Positions 22,511-35,572 of a stretch of DNA of 64,000 nucleotides are shown here, piece after piece. The stretch's first letter is position 1. Each line of letters starts with the position of its first letter. Under the pieces are notes generated by a model that did no database searches, was not told the origin of the DNA, and saw only the letters and a list, made by a program, of their open reading frames with translations. This DNA comes from Sphagnum compactum (Eukaryota > Bryophyta > Sphagnopsida > Sphagnales), in NCBI GenBank assembly GCA_965153455.1, contig OZ234497.1, positions 4,278,001-4,342,000 on the forward strand, read 5' to 3'. The translations under genes and the position numbers were made by a program.

Positions 22511-24479
22511 AGCCCCATTTTTTAATATTTCAAAAATTTTACATTCAAGAATAAATATACAAGGTGCACTACCTTCGGAAACTAGGTGCTGGCTTTTTAT
22601 TTGGCAAGAAATTTCGCCAAAATGCAAAAAATCAAAACAAATATGACAGATTATATCGCCACACTTGGACTCTGATTTTAGTTTGGTAAACACTTTTTAA
22701 ACTAGTTTTCTAACTATTTAGACCGGTTCTAAAAACTTGCCTCCTGGGATGCTAGCCAATGACACCCAACAAGAAAAGATTAAAAAATTTATCCCGAGTG
22801 TAAGTACACAGTGACAACCTAGTAGTGAACTGAGAGCATGGCAAGTACTTGCAAGTTGCAATCCTAAGGAAATTAGGGTATCACAAAAGAACATACCTTT
22901 GCAACGTGGATTTGGCAACATATAACTTTTGTTAAGTATATTTTTATTTTTTATTTTATTTTTTGGTAAACAACTGGACTTTACTGAGCACAAAAGAAAA
23001 AGAAAAATTGTTAATTATAATTTTGGTTTTCCTTCTCAACCTGGGTTATTCTGCAGTTTTTATTTTTGTTTGGTCATTGACCAAGTGATGACTCGATTTT
23101 TGAGATTTATTTTTTGGCAGTGTTTCCCCTCCAAAATTCAAAAGAAATATTCAGTCAAAAACTTCCTTGCTTTTCTACAAAATTTCACAAGTTTCTCTAG
23201 AAAAATTATTTATGAGAAAAATCTGTGACATATATTGACACAAGGGGATATTGTTTTGGCAGTATTTTCGGCAGTTTTCTAGTTTTTGAATTCATCATCT
23301 TCTTTTTGGGGAGTTTTTTCACGAAATTTCAACCTGAAAAATGTGATTTTAGACCTACACAAACTTGAAACGATTTTTCATGAAGAAAGTGGCCCAAAAA
23401 TCCTAGATTTTGAGGGAAAAAAAATTCCATATCACCAGATTGATGGATGGATCATTTTTTTCAAAACTTTGACATCTACTGTAAAGCCAAAGGCAGCCCA
23501 AACAAAAACATTTCTGCATGATCCTCACTTTGACTACACAAATTTAGCTGCCTATCTGTCCATAGCCAAACCGGGCTAAATCCTTCTACCGACGGTTGCC
23601 AGTGTGGCTACATCACAAAATTGAAGACAAAAAAAAACACTGACTGTCAGGCATTAAATTATCCCATTGGCAAAGAATTGGATTGAAAAGTAGGTGAAGC
23701 ATGTGCGAACGATATGAAATTTTCTGCATATCGGTAGAGTAGAGTACGGTTGGTTCCACTTTACAAGCAGGCAGAGCCAGGAGGCAAAAGGACCCAACAC
23801 CAGCACGAGGCTGATTTGATTTGAAAGGGTTTAATATGCAGACCATGATTCCTAGGACCATGGTTCCTAGAATGTTCAAGAGTTGATGATACCAGACCAG
23901 CACTCCAACACTAGTGAAACCATGTGTCTAAAAGGACATATAATGTCACATTCTGATGGGTTTCATGTACATAAATACCTAGTTACATTTTCAGATGCAT
24001 TTATAGTACGTTCTGTAACACACAGGGGCCTCCGCTACTTCTCCCATTGCCATTTAATGCCGATTCTGTCTTGGGATGGTAGCCAATGGCACAAAATCGA
24101 AAAATTTGAAAAAAATCACAACATTTAAGTTGTGGTGTTCACCTCAATTACCCATTCAACAATGCTCCTAAATTCTAATCATTGAAAGCTTATCAAAACA
24201 CGCAATAATGCATTCAACTAGCATCTATATATGAAGGTAGATTGTTCTGTTTTGTAGTTATGAGGTCCACTGAACCGGGATGCTTCAGATCTTGTTCTTG
24301 ATGTCTTTGGAAATCTCTCAGCCAGGAGGTGTGCATGGGCTTGGTTCCATGAAGTTTGGACTTGCAGTGCAAAAGTTTTTGAATATTGAATGATTTCTTC
24401 AATGAAAATTAAATTTAAATTATAGCTAAAAGTTTCGGAGGAATTGGATTGTATCTTTGGTGTTAACATGAATCGAGCG
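22510..24479. other. Intergenic, no gene; two related boundary motifs
   Basis: No credible gene. CTGGGATGCTAGCCAATGAC (about 22743) and TTGGGATGGTAGCCAATGGC (about 24071) are related direct copies about 1.33 kb apart, each followed by an A-rich stretch containing AAAAATTT. A 97-codon frame at 23286-23579 resembles nothing known. Confidence 0.5.
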
Positions 24480-24657
24480 AGTCCCAATGGAGATTCACTG
24501 CAGTTCTGAAACATGGCATGTGCAGACTCTGCTAATTAATATTCTGCAAGGGAAGCTGCCCAGCATTACGGAGGGCCGGGTGGCCGACTCTCTGCATGAT
24601 GTGCAGGGTTTTGCCCAATCCTCATTACAAAACTGCAGTGAACATGCATTGGGACTG
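24480..24657. repeat. Imperfect inverted repeat (hairpin), possible miRNA-like foldback
   Basis: Arm 24480-24512 (AGTCCCAATGGAGATTCACT and on) pairs with 24625-24657, about 26 of 33 positions by eye. The 112-nt loop has weak further pairing. This size and degree of mismatch are in the range of plant miRNA precursors, but I recognise no known mature miRNA. It may simply be a small MITE. Confidence 0.45.
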
Positions 24658-24931
24658 GCCCACGTGCTTGTCAAGACCTGATAAATATCTCTTACGATGA
24701 TTTTCTGTTCACTTAAGATCCTACCGCTGAATTCGTGTTAAAGAACGTTCACACGGTGAATCTTGATGAGCAGGATTTAATGGAATTTATTTGGTAACAT
24801 TTGGATTCAGAATGTGGGAGATATTGATTCTGTAGTGATTTCTGCAGCTGAAAATTCAAATAAATTCCAAAAGACCGGGCTTTGGAAGGAAAAGTCAGTT
24901 GAGAACGTGGCGGCCTTGAAGGCTAACCATT

Positions 24932-25268
24932 CAATTCAAGCACGATTTCCTTTCTTTGGCTGTTCAAAAATCCATACAGACATTGCAAAACAATGTTCAC
25001 ATGTTGAGTTTCCCTATTTTGTAATGGGTTCACACTTGGGCCAACGGCACGAGCAATACTAGTTTTGATGAAAAGAGATGGTAGTTTTAGCTACCAATTC
25101 CAAGCATGATTCCCTTTCATATTTGGCTGTTCAAAAAAATCCATGCATACATCGCAATATAATGTTCACATGTTGAGTTTCCCAATTTTGTAATGGGTTC
25201 ACAGTTGGGCCAATGGCACAGGCCACACTAGTTTTGATGAAAAGAGATGGTAGTTCTAGCTACCAATC
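24932..25268. repeat. Tandem duplication, about 165 bp unit
   Basis: Two copies in direct orientation (24932-25093 and 25094-25268). Both contain TTTGGCTGTTCAAAAA, ATGTTCACATGTTGAGTTTC, TTTTGTAATGGGTTCACA and AGAGATGGTAGTT.TAGCTACCAA, diverged by about one base in ten. Confidence 0.85.
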
Positions 25269-26568
25269 TAATGAAAATCAATTAAAATCCTCAACATTCA
25301 TTATTTGGAAAAAATGAGGGATAACATTCATTAGCAATCGAAATGGGTTTAGATAAAATGTATGTTGAAATTGGATGAAGAGAAAATAAACGGATGAATG
25401 TGATCCCAATTAGATGAACAATCACTGATGAAATGATTTTGTTGGATAAACCCGTCAAATGTCAATATTTGGATGGAATGAAAATTGTGAGATGTATGTT
25501 TTGGGAATAAATGGGAAAATTTACTGGTTGGAAATTGTATCTATAAAATGGAATTGAATTTGGTCCATCAGTCAACCTGTAACATTCTGTTCAAATTAAC
25601 CTGATAAAAAAATTCCATTATGTCATTTTTAATGGATGAAAGGTGATTTCATTGGGTGAGATACACTCTAAATCAAGGGTAATAACTGGTACCAGGTTTG
25701 GTGAATTAGAACCACCAGTTTTGATTTCATTTAGTAAGATTCAAATTGGAATTGGGTTTGATTATCAAAACTGGAACTGGAACTAGATTTTCTTTCTAAT
25801 TATTGTTCCTTGTTCTATTTATGTGTGGAACTAGGACTAAAACCTAATTTTTTGAAATGTGTTTTTGAAAAATAAGGTAACTAAAACTAAGGTTAACGAA
25901 AGGTTAATTAGTAATTGTCCTCTAATTCCAGTCCAGGTTAATAAGAATTGAACCACAACCAAATCTAATTTTCAAGATAAAAAATGAAATGAAATTTATT
26001 GTTGAGAAAACTAGATCAAAAACCAAATTCTCAATTCCAATTTATGCGTGAAATTTAGACCATTGTGATATATGATTTAAAACCGAAACTAGAGATTCCT
26101 CATAAAGGAGAAAACTGCAAAACATTAATAATAAACTAATAACCCAAAACTTGAATTTGAATTATAATTGATTAATGTGATGTTTAATATTATAATTGGA
26201 TTATAATATTATTTTACTAACAAACCGACCAAGTTTTGGACAATGTTTGAAAAAAACTGAATTTACTCCCAAAAGATTTATAATTTTTAGAGTTAACACA
26301 AACAAAGAGATAACACATTTTAACTGATTGCAAAAGCAAGGTTATCTTTTTAAAAACCCTTTAACCTTTCGATGGTTTGGTCATTTGTTTTTCGATTGTA
26401 ATGCAAGTTAACTTTTGAAAATGCATTTCAATTGCCTTGCATTGATAATAGTATTGCAGGGATGATTAATATATTACCAACCACAACCTGATTGAGAAAG
26501 TCACTTTCAATATGCTCTTGAAATTTCAAGTACTAGCCTGGTTTGGCAGCAAGGTGCCTATATATATA
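25269..26568. other. Intergenic, no gene seen
   Basis: AT-rich. Loosely repetitive AACTGGAACTAGATTTT / AAAACCGAAACTAGAG-type sequence at about 25690-26110. No credible frame. Confidence 0.55.
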
Positions 26569-27670
26569 CTAGTGGGTACCCGTGACCTTTGCTCCGCAAA
26601 TCCTATAATGTTTGTGCGGGGAGACGGAGGATCTAGCGAGCGTGTGTCTCTCCGTCACCACGACCCGCACCTGGCGCTGGAACATTTCAGGCCAATTGCG
26701 GCTCATTTCGGGACCTCGTTTTTGTCAGCTACGTCGATTGGTCGAAATAAACTATGTTTTCCCCATCTGGGTATATTTAGAGGCCGACTGATTCTGCCAA
26801 ACCCCCTTCCCAAGCCCTATCACAACCATTTGAACTTTGAAGTTCCCAACAAATGATGACCTCCTTGTTCATAAGACTTGGTGACCAGCTACCATAACAT
26901 CTCCACTCACTTCATCAGCTCCCTGCATGGGTGCAGTTCAAATGATGGCTGCTTTGTTGCTATTTTATTGTCATATCTATATCCTTGTTATAAATGAACA
27001 CCCAGTTATTACTACATTTATCCATGCAGCCATTAAAGAAAAAGCTGGATTCTTTCAAGTTCTTGAAGATTAAAAACTTTGCATCGGCTTTGCATTAAAA
27101 ATGTGGAGAGCTGCTACATCTAAAGGAGATATGTCACAACAAATGGCAAAGCATGGAAATACCTTTTGTAGAGTGCGATGCTTACTCTCCAAGCACCTTG
27201 CAAGCACCCCTATAATGCCACCTAAAATCCCATGCCCTCCATACTATTAATCAAAACAGATGCCATCAAACTTGTCAGATGGAAGTCTATGGGACCTCCC
27301 CAAAAGACACCAGACCGCTTATAGGCTTCAGCGTTCGGTAACGGAAACCGGAAAAGCGAAAAAAAATAAATCACCGGGTGATGAGAACGTTCGATTGTAG
27401 GTGATCAACATCTAATGGTCAATTCCCGATCAGACGTAAGATAAAAAGAAGAGTTACGAAGTGGTGAGTCCCCTTGACAGTTTGCATACTAACTTTCGCT
27501 TTCAGTCACTCAACAGTCAAAGATCGGACGGTGATGAGAACGTATCTAACGGACCGGACGTAAAACCTAAAACCTAAAGGGGTCACAGACAGACCGACGG
27601 TCACAGACTGACTGACTGACAAACCAACGATCACAGACAGACTAACAGACTTAGTGAATTAATATATAAT
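26569..27670 (-). mobile_element. Helitron-like element, second candidate (about 1.1 kb)
   Basis: The left edge on the minus strand has a TTTGC-GGA-GCAAA stem-loop and then GGTCACGGGTACCCACTAG followed by T. This matches the 3' end logic and the last bases (CCCACTAG) of the element at 1219. Toward the right edge, repeated GACAGAC/GACTGAC motifs lead to TTAGTGAATTAATATATA, like the GACGGAC..GTGACTTTATATATAAG end at 10856. The exact 5' TC is not clear, so the right boundary is approximate. The interior is more GC-rich than the flanks, contains GGTGATGAGAACGT twice (27377 and 27532) and has no transposase gene. Confidence 0.45.
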
Positions 27671-30600
27671 ATATATATATATTTTTATTTAAATATTTTT
27701 TTTGCCACTTCTTTTCGTCAGTAAAAATAATATTATTTTATAATTTGATGTTATACTAAATAATGAAGATAATGTGTTTGAGAGATTTTTTCAGACTTCT
27801 AGCATGAAAAGTAAGTACTTTTCAAAAACATTGAAATTTCCAAAAAGTAAATTAATTAGTGACTACCCAGGCTAAGTATTACGGTACCTTTGTTGGGCAG
27901 TTTTTACAAGTGTTGGGCAAGTCTTTGATTTTGGGTAGATAGGTATATAAATAGTTCAAGGTCAAATTTTCAAAGACCATACCCACCCAAAACTTGTGAT
28001 TTAAACCTCAAACCCAAGCAATCCTTTAACTTTGCCAACCTACAAAGGGTGGTTCTTTTAATCAATTTCTTTTTTAGAAATGTAGACCAGGTTGTTTTTT
28101 CCAAAAATCAAATACTTGTCCAACATTGACTAATCAAGTGAAGGACACATCTAAAAAAGAATGGGAATTGGATTGACACAAACTTGAATTCATTGGTGCA
28201 AATGGTCGAACTTGGCTCCAAAATCCAACCTATTTCTTGAATGTTTGGTGTGCCTATCACATTGTTACAAAATCACTTATATGGAATTACATAATTCAAA
28301 AACAAAAAGCAAGGCAAGAATGTTGCAAAAAAGGGAAAAGGCATTTGTGTAATATGTGAAAACAATGAAAGTAATCAAACATTTACACTCACACAATTCT
28401 AATTCTAATTCTATTAGAATAAGTTTTAATTCTAATTTTAAGTTTGTGTATTCCATAACACCATATGAGAGGAAGTAGATGTTCATCTTGTCTTTTCCGT
28501 CAACCCATTAAAGGAGTGCTTACCAAATTTTTACATTTTCAAAGGTAAGTAGTTGAGATGAAACTTTGCATCTAGATGTGGATCTAATGCTATAATGGTA
28601 ATGCAACCAAAAGGATAAATGACAACCATTATATTTTAGCAAGTAAATTTCTCACTTCATAAACTCTATTGAAGCACATGGTGGTAATCTTTCTACAACT
28701 AACTATTATGTATTTATTCTAAATAACCACACCTCTCATGTTACATTAGAGATTATGCACAAGGCAAGGGGGGTGGGGTTAGATTTGATTACATTGTTGT
28801 TGCACACAAGTCATGCCTTATAACCAATTGTTGTTTGTTTCAAACCATTTAAAATTACCTTTTAAGGCTTTTAGGGATATCTAGACTTTGAAGTTAACAA
28901 AAGTAAAAGGGTTGGAAAGGAAGATTTAATTTAGTGGGTGTCTTTAGCTTTCAAGAAATAACCATTGATTCCATTAAACATCTAAAAAGGCTTCAATACT
29001 ATTAAAATATGACCACTTAACCCAACTACAATGGAAGGCAAGATGCAACGTAATGAAAAATTCATGGAGACAAAAACATCTAAACCTATTCATGAAGACA
29101 AAAACATCTAAACCTATTCATGAAACTTTCAATTTTCAAGTCAAAGAGGTTTTAAGCAAGTGCACTAATAACACGAAACCCAATGCTTGTCATTATTACA
29201 TTGAAATTGACGAGCAATGTGTTGCATTTGACTAAGTTAGTACCACATGGTGGAAACACAATAAAAGGAGCCAAGGGTGCCAAGTTAAAGTCCTTTCCAA
29301 AGGCTACATTTGACACATGGCATTCTTGTGATTGTTCATTTTTTAATTTTTGCATTTTTCATACCCAATTCTAAATTTGTATTGAATATAATTTTTTTCA
29401 CTATATCTTGGTCAATATAATGCATCCACACTTTAAATAAACACAAAAATGAATAACTTTTGTTAAAGACACATTTTAAAAATTCATTAACACAAAAACA
29501 CTATCACATATTAACACAATAGAATTATTACTATTTAACCCACATACATATTACCTACTACCTACTATGTAGCCCATTTAATAAATTAATTAGATGACCA
29601 AATGCATTGGATTAGTGAATTTTTTTTTTTTGGGAATTTTTAGTAGTTTAATATCCTAAACCACCATCATTAGAATCAAAAAAAATTCTTGATTCTATAT
29701 ATATATATATCCCCTAATTAAATTAAAATTTAAAAGTGTTAATGTTTTATATTTTGGAAATTTTCAATAGCTAGAATTTTATGGAAATATAAGAAAAGAT
29801 GTTAGATTTTTATGCATGGTTCAAGTAGGTAGCCAAAAATCTAAAATGATGTTTTTAAAAAATTGCTTTCATTTTGTTTTTTAGCCAAACTTGACTAAAT
29901 TTTCTTGTGGATCAATGTCACTTTGGTTCCAACACAAAATTAACAACTTGAAACAAACTTGTGCACTTTCAAGTAATGTGTTCAATGCTAAAACCTTATA
30001 CAACCTAAATGGCAATTACAATGAATTGTTAAGATACACTCAAAATAACTTTTAAAAAAATTCAAATCACCAAATCTAAAATCCCATTTTAATTTTTTTT
30101 TAAAAACATGTTCACACCTACACAAAACCATATTATGCTAAAAATTGCAAATAATGGTCCATTTCTACCATTTCCATTGGTCTTATGATGTTTTCACAAA
30201 CTTACCAAACCTTATTACACATCTAACATTTAGTTCATTCAAGAACATTAGGGAAAAAAAATTAGACCACTAAATCTTGCAATTTCATTTATCAACTCAT
30301 TTTTTTCAATTTAATTACACATATATTTAAAACTAAAATCTATAGTTACAGTTTAAGTTGCATAAGATGCCACATGGTGTCACTAAAAAATTCTTATCAT
30401 TTGTAACCAATCATTATGAAACGATCTGCAATTAGTTGTTTGTGATTAGATTGGTTATGCTTGCAAGTACAAAATTGCTTTCACATAATTTTTGGGCCAT
30501 ACAGTGTGTGCAACTAACATGCAACTAATGATTTACAAAATGGACATGTGTCATAAAAATAACAACCGAAGCAAATACATATTTAATTTGTACCCAATAT

Positions 30601-30799
30601 ATTTGCATAGGCCATGTATAGTAGTATTATACTTTTAGTGTTAAGGTTAAACCTATGTTAATTAACGTTAAACCTAAGCTAAACCAACCTAGGCTAAATT
30701 AGTGATGGTTAAATTAACCTTGGTTTTATTAACTAAGAGGCTAAATTAACCATGGCTAAACTAGTTAGTTGTTAATATTAATATATTTAAAATTATCTT
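27671..30799. other. Intergenic, AT-rich, no gene seen
   Basis: No credible gene. Minor items: an AATTCT-rich tract at 28395-28440, a 28-bp direct duplication at 29060-29123 (TTCATGAAGACAAAAACATC), and a dispersed repeat at 29249-29306. Confidence 0.55.
29249..29306 (+). repeat. Dispersed repeat shared with 62648-62710
   Basis: AAACACAATAAAAGGAGCCA, AAGTT and AGTCCTTTCCAA occur in the same order and spacing at about 62655-62703. Family unknown. Confidence 0.65.
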
Positions 30800-31230
30800 T
30801 AGATATCTATGGTTATTAGACTACACTAGCTAACTTTTAAATACCTTAGCTAAGGCCGACTACTAACTTCAACTAAGTAGTTATATTATAATGTAAGTAG
30901 TCATTATGGGTAATCATATAGAGTTATTAAATAATTATAATTACTAATTACTAATATTATTACTCACTAATGAAAATTATTATTATTATTATTTATGTTA
31001 GTTTATCTATGGCTAATTAATAGGCTATATTATCTAACTTTTAAATACCTTAGACTAGGCTAACTGTAACCTAAATTAGATTAAATTATAATATTATATA
31101 TCATTAATCATTATAGGTAGTCACATATATGAAAAAATTATTATAATTATACTTATTATTTTAATAACAATATATTATTACTAATTATGGTAGTTAATTT
31201 ATGATTATTACATTACACTAACATTAGAAC
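30800..31230. repeat. Diverged tandem repeat, about 205-bp period
   Basis: CTAACTTTTAAATACCTTAG occurs at about 30830 and 31035, with matching flanks (TTATTAGACTACACTAG / TTAATAGGCTATATTAT). A third partial copy begins near 31195. AT-rich and degenerate. Confidence 0.55.
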
Positions 31231-31824
31231 TTTTTTGAAAATTAATTATTAAATTTGCAATAACTTTTTTGTTGTAATGGACACATGTGATTGAAAATGC
31301 CTATAGTCACCTCTAATAAGTACCATAAAACAATTCATCACAGAAAACACCATGCGGCATGGTAATCAAACCAATAGTCACATAATGTTATGATTACGTT
31401 TATGATTACATAATCATGAAAAACATCAAATTGTAAATTATATGAAATTATTTAAATAAAAAATTGATATTATATATATTACATTATCTATCTATAATAT
31501 TATGTATTTGCATTATTTTCATCCTATTGAATTGTTAACATGTGTCACTACTTAAGATAGGCTAAAAATCTAATTTAGGTAGCTAAGTAAGCACCATGTA
31601 ACCTATGTAGGCCATCTACACTAAATATTCCTTAAGGAATATTTTATTAACAAATCACAATTAACCACCACCATGTCATTTGTCAAAGTTGATATTTAAA
31701 ACCTCAAGAATGCAAACCAATTACCAACAAACCATTTCACTTGTTATGAAACTATAAAGGGGTGCATTTTATTTAAACCATTTTTCATTCTAAATAATGC
31801 ACAAATGTTAATTTTCCTATTTAA
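31231..31824. other. Intergenic, no gene seen
   Basis: AT-rich, no frame or structured repeat. Confidence 0.55.
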
Positions 31825-32420
31825 TATCTTATCAATATTTTGTCCAAATGACAAAATTGTAAGTTCATTTTTAATCTTTTTTCAATCATCCACACATTTA
31901 CATGTTTCCCATTTTAAAAATGTAAACTCATTTTTAGCAAAAACAACACTTAAATTTCCTTGTTCAATAAGATTTCAATAACCATTTTTTGAGTAAAAAC
32001 CTAAAAAACATGATTTATAAATGAAACAAATTGTATGGATTCAATAATAATAAATATATGATATATTTCCTAATTTTAGAAATAATTTTATTGAATTTTA
32101 AACATGAAATTATAATATTTATAATATTTTATAACTTATTGATATCTTTTCCCAAAAAAAATTAGAAGTTCATTTTTTAATTTTTTTCAAAGATGCAGAC
32201 ACTTATGATTCTTTATAAAAAAACTAATTCATTTCAACAAAATCAACTTGAATTTCCTTGTTTAATAAGATTTCAATAACCATTCTTTTGAAGGAAAAAA
32301 TTCAAGCACATGGTTTATTAATGGAAGTAAATATTCACTTAACATAATAATAAATAAAGGATGTATCTCCTAGTTTTTTTAAAAATATTCATTTAAAATT
32401 ATATTATAAAATTTTTGATG
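31825..32420. repeat. Tandem duplication, about 298-bp unit
   Basis: AATTTCCTTGTTCAATAAGA at about 31953 recurs as AATTTCCTTGTTTAATAAGA at 32251, with matching upstream (TATCAATATTTTGTCC / GATATCTTTTCCC) and downstream (TAATAATAAAT) blocks in the same order. Confidence 0.7.
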
Positions 32421-34920
32421 TAAAATATACCTTAATGTAAAATAAAAAATTTAGAAGTAGTAATATATAAATTTTTCAGATATAAGTCAAGTATGGATCA
32501 TAAATATTTTATTTAAATATAAATATATATATGATAAGTTTGTAAATTAATTCCACTATTTATGATGTATATAAAATTTTTGAAACTAGATTTTAAACTA
32601 AAACATATCAAATAATGTTATATAATTAATATATTTTTAAAAGTTATATGTTTATACATATAATATTTTAATATTGATTTAAATTATGATACGAAATCTA
32701 ATATAATTTATGTTATGTATGATGCCATTAATTATATGCCCAATTTAACTAACTAAACTAATAACTAATGTGGATGATGGGGTCCAATTTTTTTTAAATG
32801 TTTCAAAATCTTGTCACAACGTTGGCCTTTACTATATTTTTTACTTAGTCTTTTTTTATTAGGTAAAAACACATTTATGGATGATTATGATGGAATTTAG
32901 AATTATAATGGTATAAAATATGATATTTATGAAATATTTGACAATTTTTGATTCATTTGTTTTGATGAAGATGAAAACATAGGGACTAGGTCATTTTTAT
33001 CCTTGGTTGTACACCTTAAAGGATTTCCACTTAATGGGGATTCTAATGATGTGGACATTGAACCAGAAAGTGTTGGTGGTTTGGTCATACATGCAAATGC
33101 ACATGTTTTGCACATTTGAAGGCAAATGAAGTTTTGGTTTGATTGACACCCAAATAGTGAAATCAAATTATGCATAGGGTTAAAGGATTCAATTGTGAAT
33201 GTAATTCCTTCCTATAAGTGTGGGTAGATGGACAAATGTGGGTTGTGTTTCACTTAGAACAACATGAAAACCTTGTGAGGCATTTAAATTAGTTGTTTGG
33301 GTTTTAATTTCAAATCTATCTAAATGTGAACAAGGTTCAAAATATTCTATGGGTGAGATATAATCTAGTTTGTGTGATCTCAAATGACTTTTGGTGATTT
33401 GAGATTCCAACACATTCTATTGTTGTATGTAAATTTGTATATGTTTTGTGCATAGTGCTAATTTTTACATTTTTGTGATGTGGAAATGTTCAGCTTGGAT
33501 TCCTATTTTTATTATAAGTGAATGACCATTTTGGGTTCGGACATGATGTACCATTCAAGATATTTTCATTTTGTATGTGTGATGATAATAATAATTAGAA
33601 ATGTCAACATAGGAATGCACAACATCCAATTAAAGATTAAAGGTTATGGTATATAGAAATGGAAAGGGTGTTCAATGCAACATTGTGCTAATAAAAATTT
33701 ACCTAGTAAAAGTTAAAGGAAGGAAAATGGTTAGATTAACTAAATTTGTGATTCCCTTTTAGATGTTCTCCAAAGGATGTTGTCTAGGAGGTGGAAGAAT
33801 GGTTTAGGCAAGGCAAGGGAATTTAAGGTGCACTAATTTTATGTTTAATAGTTCCTTACACACCCATGGCCCACCCATGCCTAACTACCTAACTACCTAT
33901 TTACACCCTACCTACTTAATTACCTACTTATGTCCTACTTATTAACCATTTGATTTCCCATTTACTTATCCACTCACTTACCTACCACCTACCCAACCTA
34001 ACAAAATAAACCATGTGCAAAAAAAGATTTCCATTGTCGAAGTTGTCAATGATTATGAAAAAATGTTACAATTTAACTTTAACCTGGCCATTAATAAGCA
34101 CTTTAGCATCATAGGTGCATGGGAGTCTAAAAAGCTAACTTAACATTGTACTTACTTTATGGTAAGTAGGTTTAGGTCCTAATTGGCTAGCTTGGTTTTA
34201 GGGGACTTAACACTAGAGTCTTGAACACCAAGTGTGATTGAAGCATAAGTATCATAAGGAAGTACATGGGGCATGTAGTGGCTAGTAAGTAGGTAGATGA
34301 TGTACATGGATGGTTCGTTATGGGAGAGGAACAAAGTGGACAAGTGTTTCATATCTGCAAACATCTCTCTTGGATGGTGCATTGGTGGGTGGGGGTTCAC
34401 TTTGACCTTGCATTTGACCATTTCACATATTGTTGTTGATGTTTGTGTGGCCCTTGAAATGATAGTTACAAACTGATGAGGTCCAAATAGGTCCACTACT
34501 CAAAAGCTGGAAAACACACTCAATTGGACTCAAGGGATGCTCAATCATGCTTCTTTCACTAGACTTGAAAATCATTCTCTTCCTGTGCCCAAAACCATTC
34601 ATGCTTAGTTCGGCAGATTTTACGGTCATTTGTTTTCCAATGCCCAACAAAATTTCGTGTATAAGATTTAAGGACACAAAAGACCTTGTCCTACCACACT
34701 AATGTTACCAAATTACTTATAACCAACCCAAGCTACATGCTTTGTGGGCCATAGTGATGTAAGAGTGTATGAATGGGATGTGCAACTTCGGACCTTGGCC
34801 CACAAATAGGAGCCAAGTAATTGCTATGGAAGGACACAAAAGGAGTAGTAGGTAGAAAAGTACTCTTCATGTATCTTTCGTTGAACCATGCACCTGTTTA
34901 TTCCCATAAAATGGGGTTTA
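32421..34920. other. Intergenic, no gene seen
   Basis: AT-rich. A CTAC/TTAC-rich low-complexity tract lies at about 33845-34010. Short frames are compositional only. Confidence 0.55.
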
Positions 34921-35105
34921 GAAACACAGAACTGGTTTTCTGTGTTTCTTTAAAAAAACACACACACAAAGAACTGGTTTTCTGTGTTTCTTTAAAAAGC
35001 ACACACACAAAGAACTGGTTTTCTGTGTTTCTTTAAAAAAGCACACACACAAAGAACTGGTTTTCTGTGTTTCTTTAAAAAAACACACACACAAAGAACT
35101 GGCGG
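34921..35105. repeat. 42-bp tandem repeat with internal hairpin
   Basis: Four copies and a partial: AACTGG at 34930, 34972, 35013, 35055 and 35097. Unit is AAAGAACTGGTTTTCTGTGT plus TTCTTTAAAAAAACACACACAC. The first copy starts with GAAACACAGAA, the inverse of TTCTGTGTTTC, so it folds on itself. Confidence 0.95.
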
Positions 35106-35489
35106 TTTTTTGTGAACAATGCGCACATATAAGATGCAAGTTCGAATTGCCCCATGAGGACTAGTGACGACATGAATCCAGACAGGAAGAAAAAAGGAAG
35201 AGAGAATAGACAAGTGAGGTGAGAGGACACACGAAAACAGAAGAATAGACAAAATTCAATAAGTACACTTGGAAGCCCAGAAACAGCAAATGGTGACTGT
35301 CCCGTTTTTGGAGTGGAACTTAATTCTTCCCCTTCATATGTGTGTATATAAATACAACTTAACTTTAGGCAACAATGCAGTTTTGATCTGATATCAACTT
35401 TAAGAAAAAAAAAAACACAACTGCAGACCCAACATTGGACACTTTGGTGAGGGGGGGTATTTAGAGTCTTGTCTTGGCACCCACAAGTC
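35106..35489. other. Intergenic, no gene seen
   Basis: A-rich purine tracts; no credible frame on either strand. Confidence 0.5.
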
Positions 35490-35569
35490 AAGTCAAGCTA
35501 ATGGCAGAGGGCCAACAGGGCTTTCACCTGCATGCCAGTGAGTTTGAACCCTGAACCTTTTTTGAGGTC
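35490..35569 (+). mobile_element. tRNA-derived SINE-like head or tRNA relic
   Basis: An A-box-like AAGCTAATGGCAGAGGGCC (about 35496) is followed, about 45 nt on, by a B-box-like GTTTGAACCCTG (about 35541) and then a T run (35559-35563), a Pol III-type layout. Cloverleaf stems are not intact. It abuts the foldback element. Confidence 0.4.
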
Positions 35570-35572
35570 TTA

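Noticed and set aside
23286-23579. 97-codon frame near the hevein gene
   Set aside because: Natural-looking composition, but no start context, homologue or splice partner; within the repeat-like segment bounded by GGGATG.TAGCCAATG motifs.
34921-35105. CRISPR-like array of regular repeats
   Set aside because: Units are contiguous 42-bp tandem copies without unique spacers, and the context is plant nuclear DNA.
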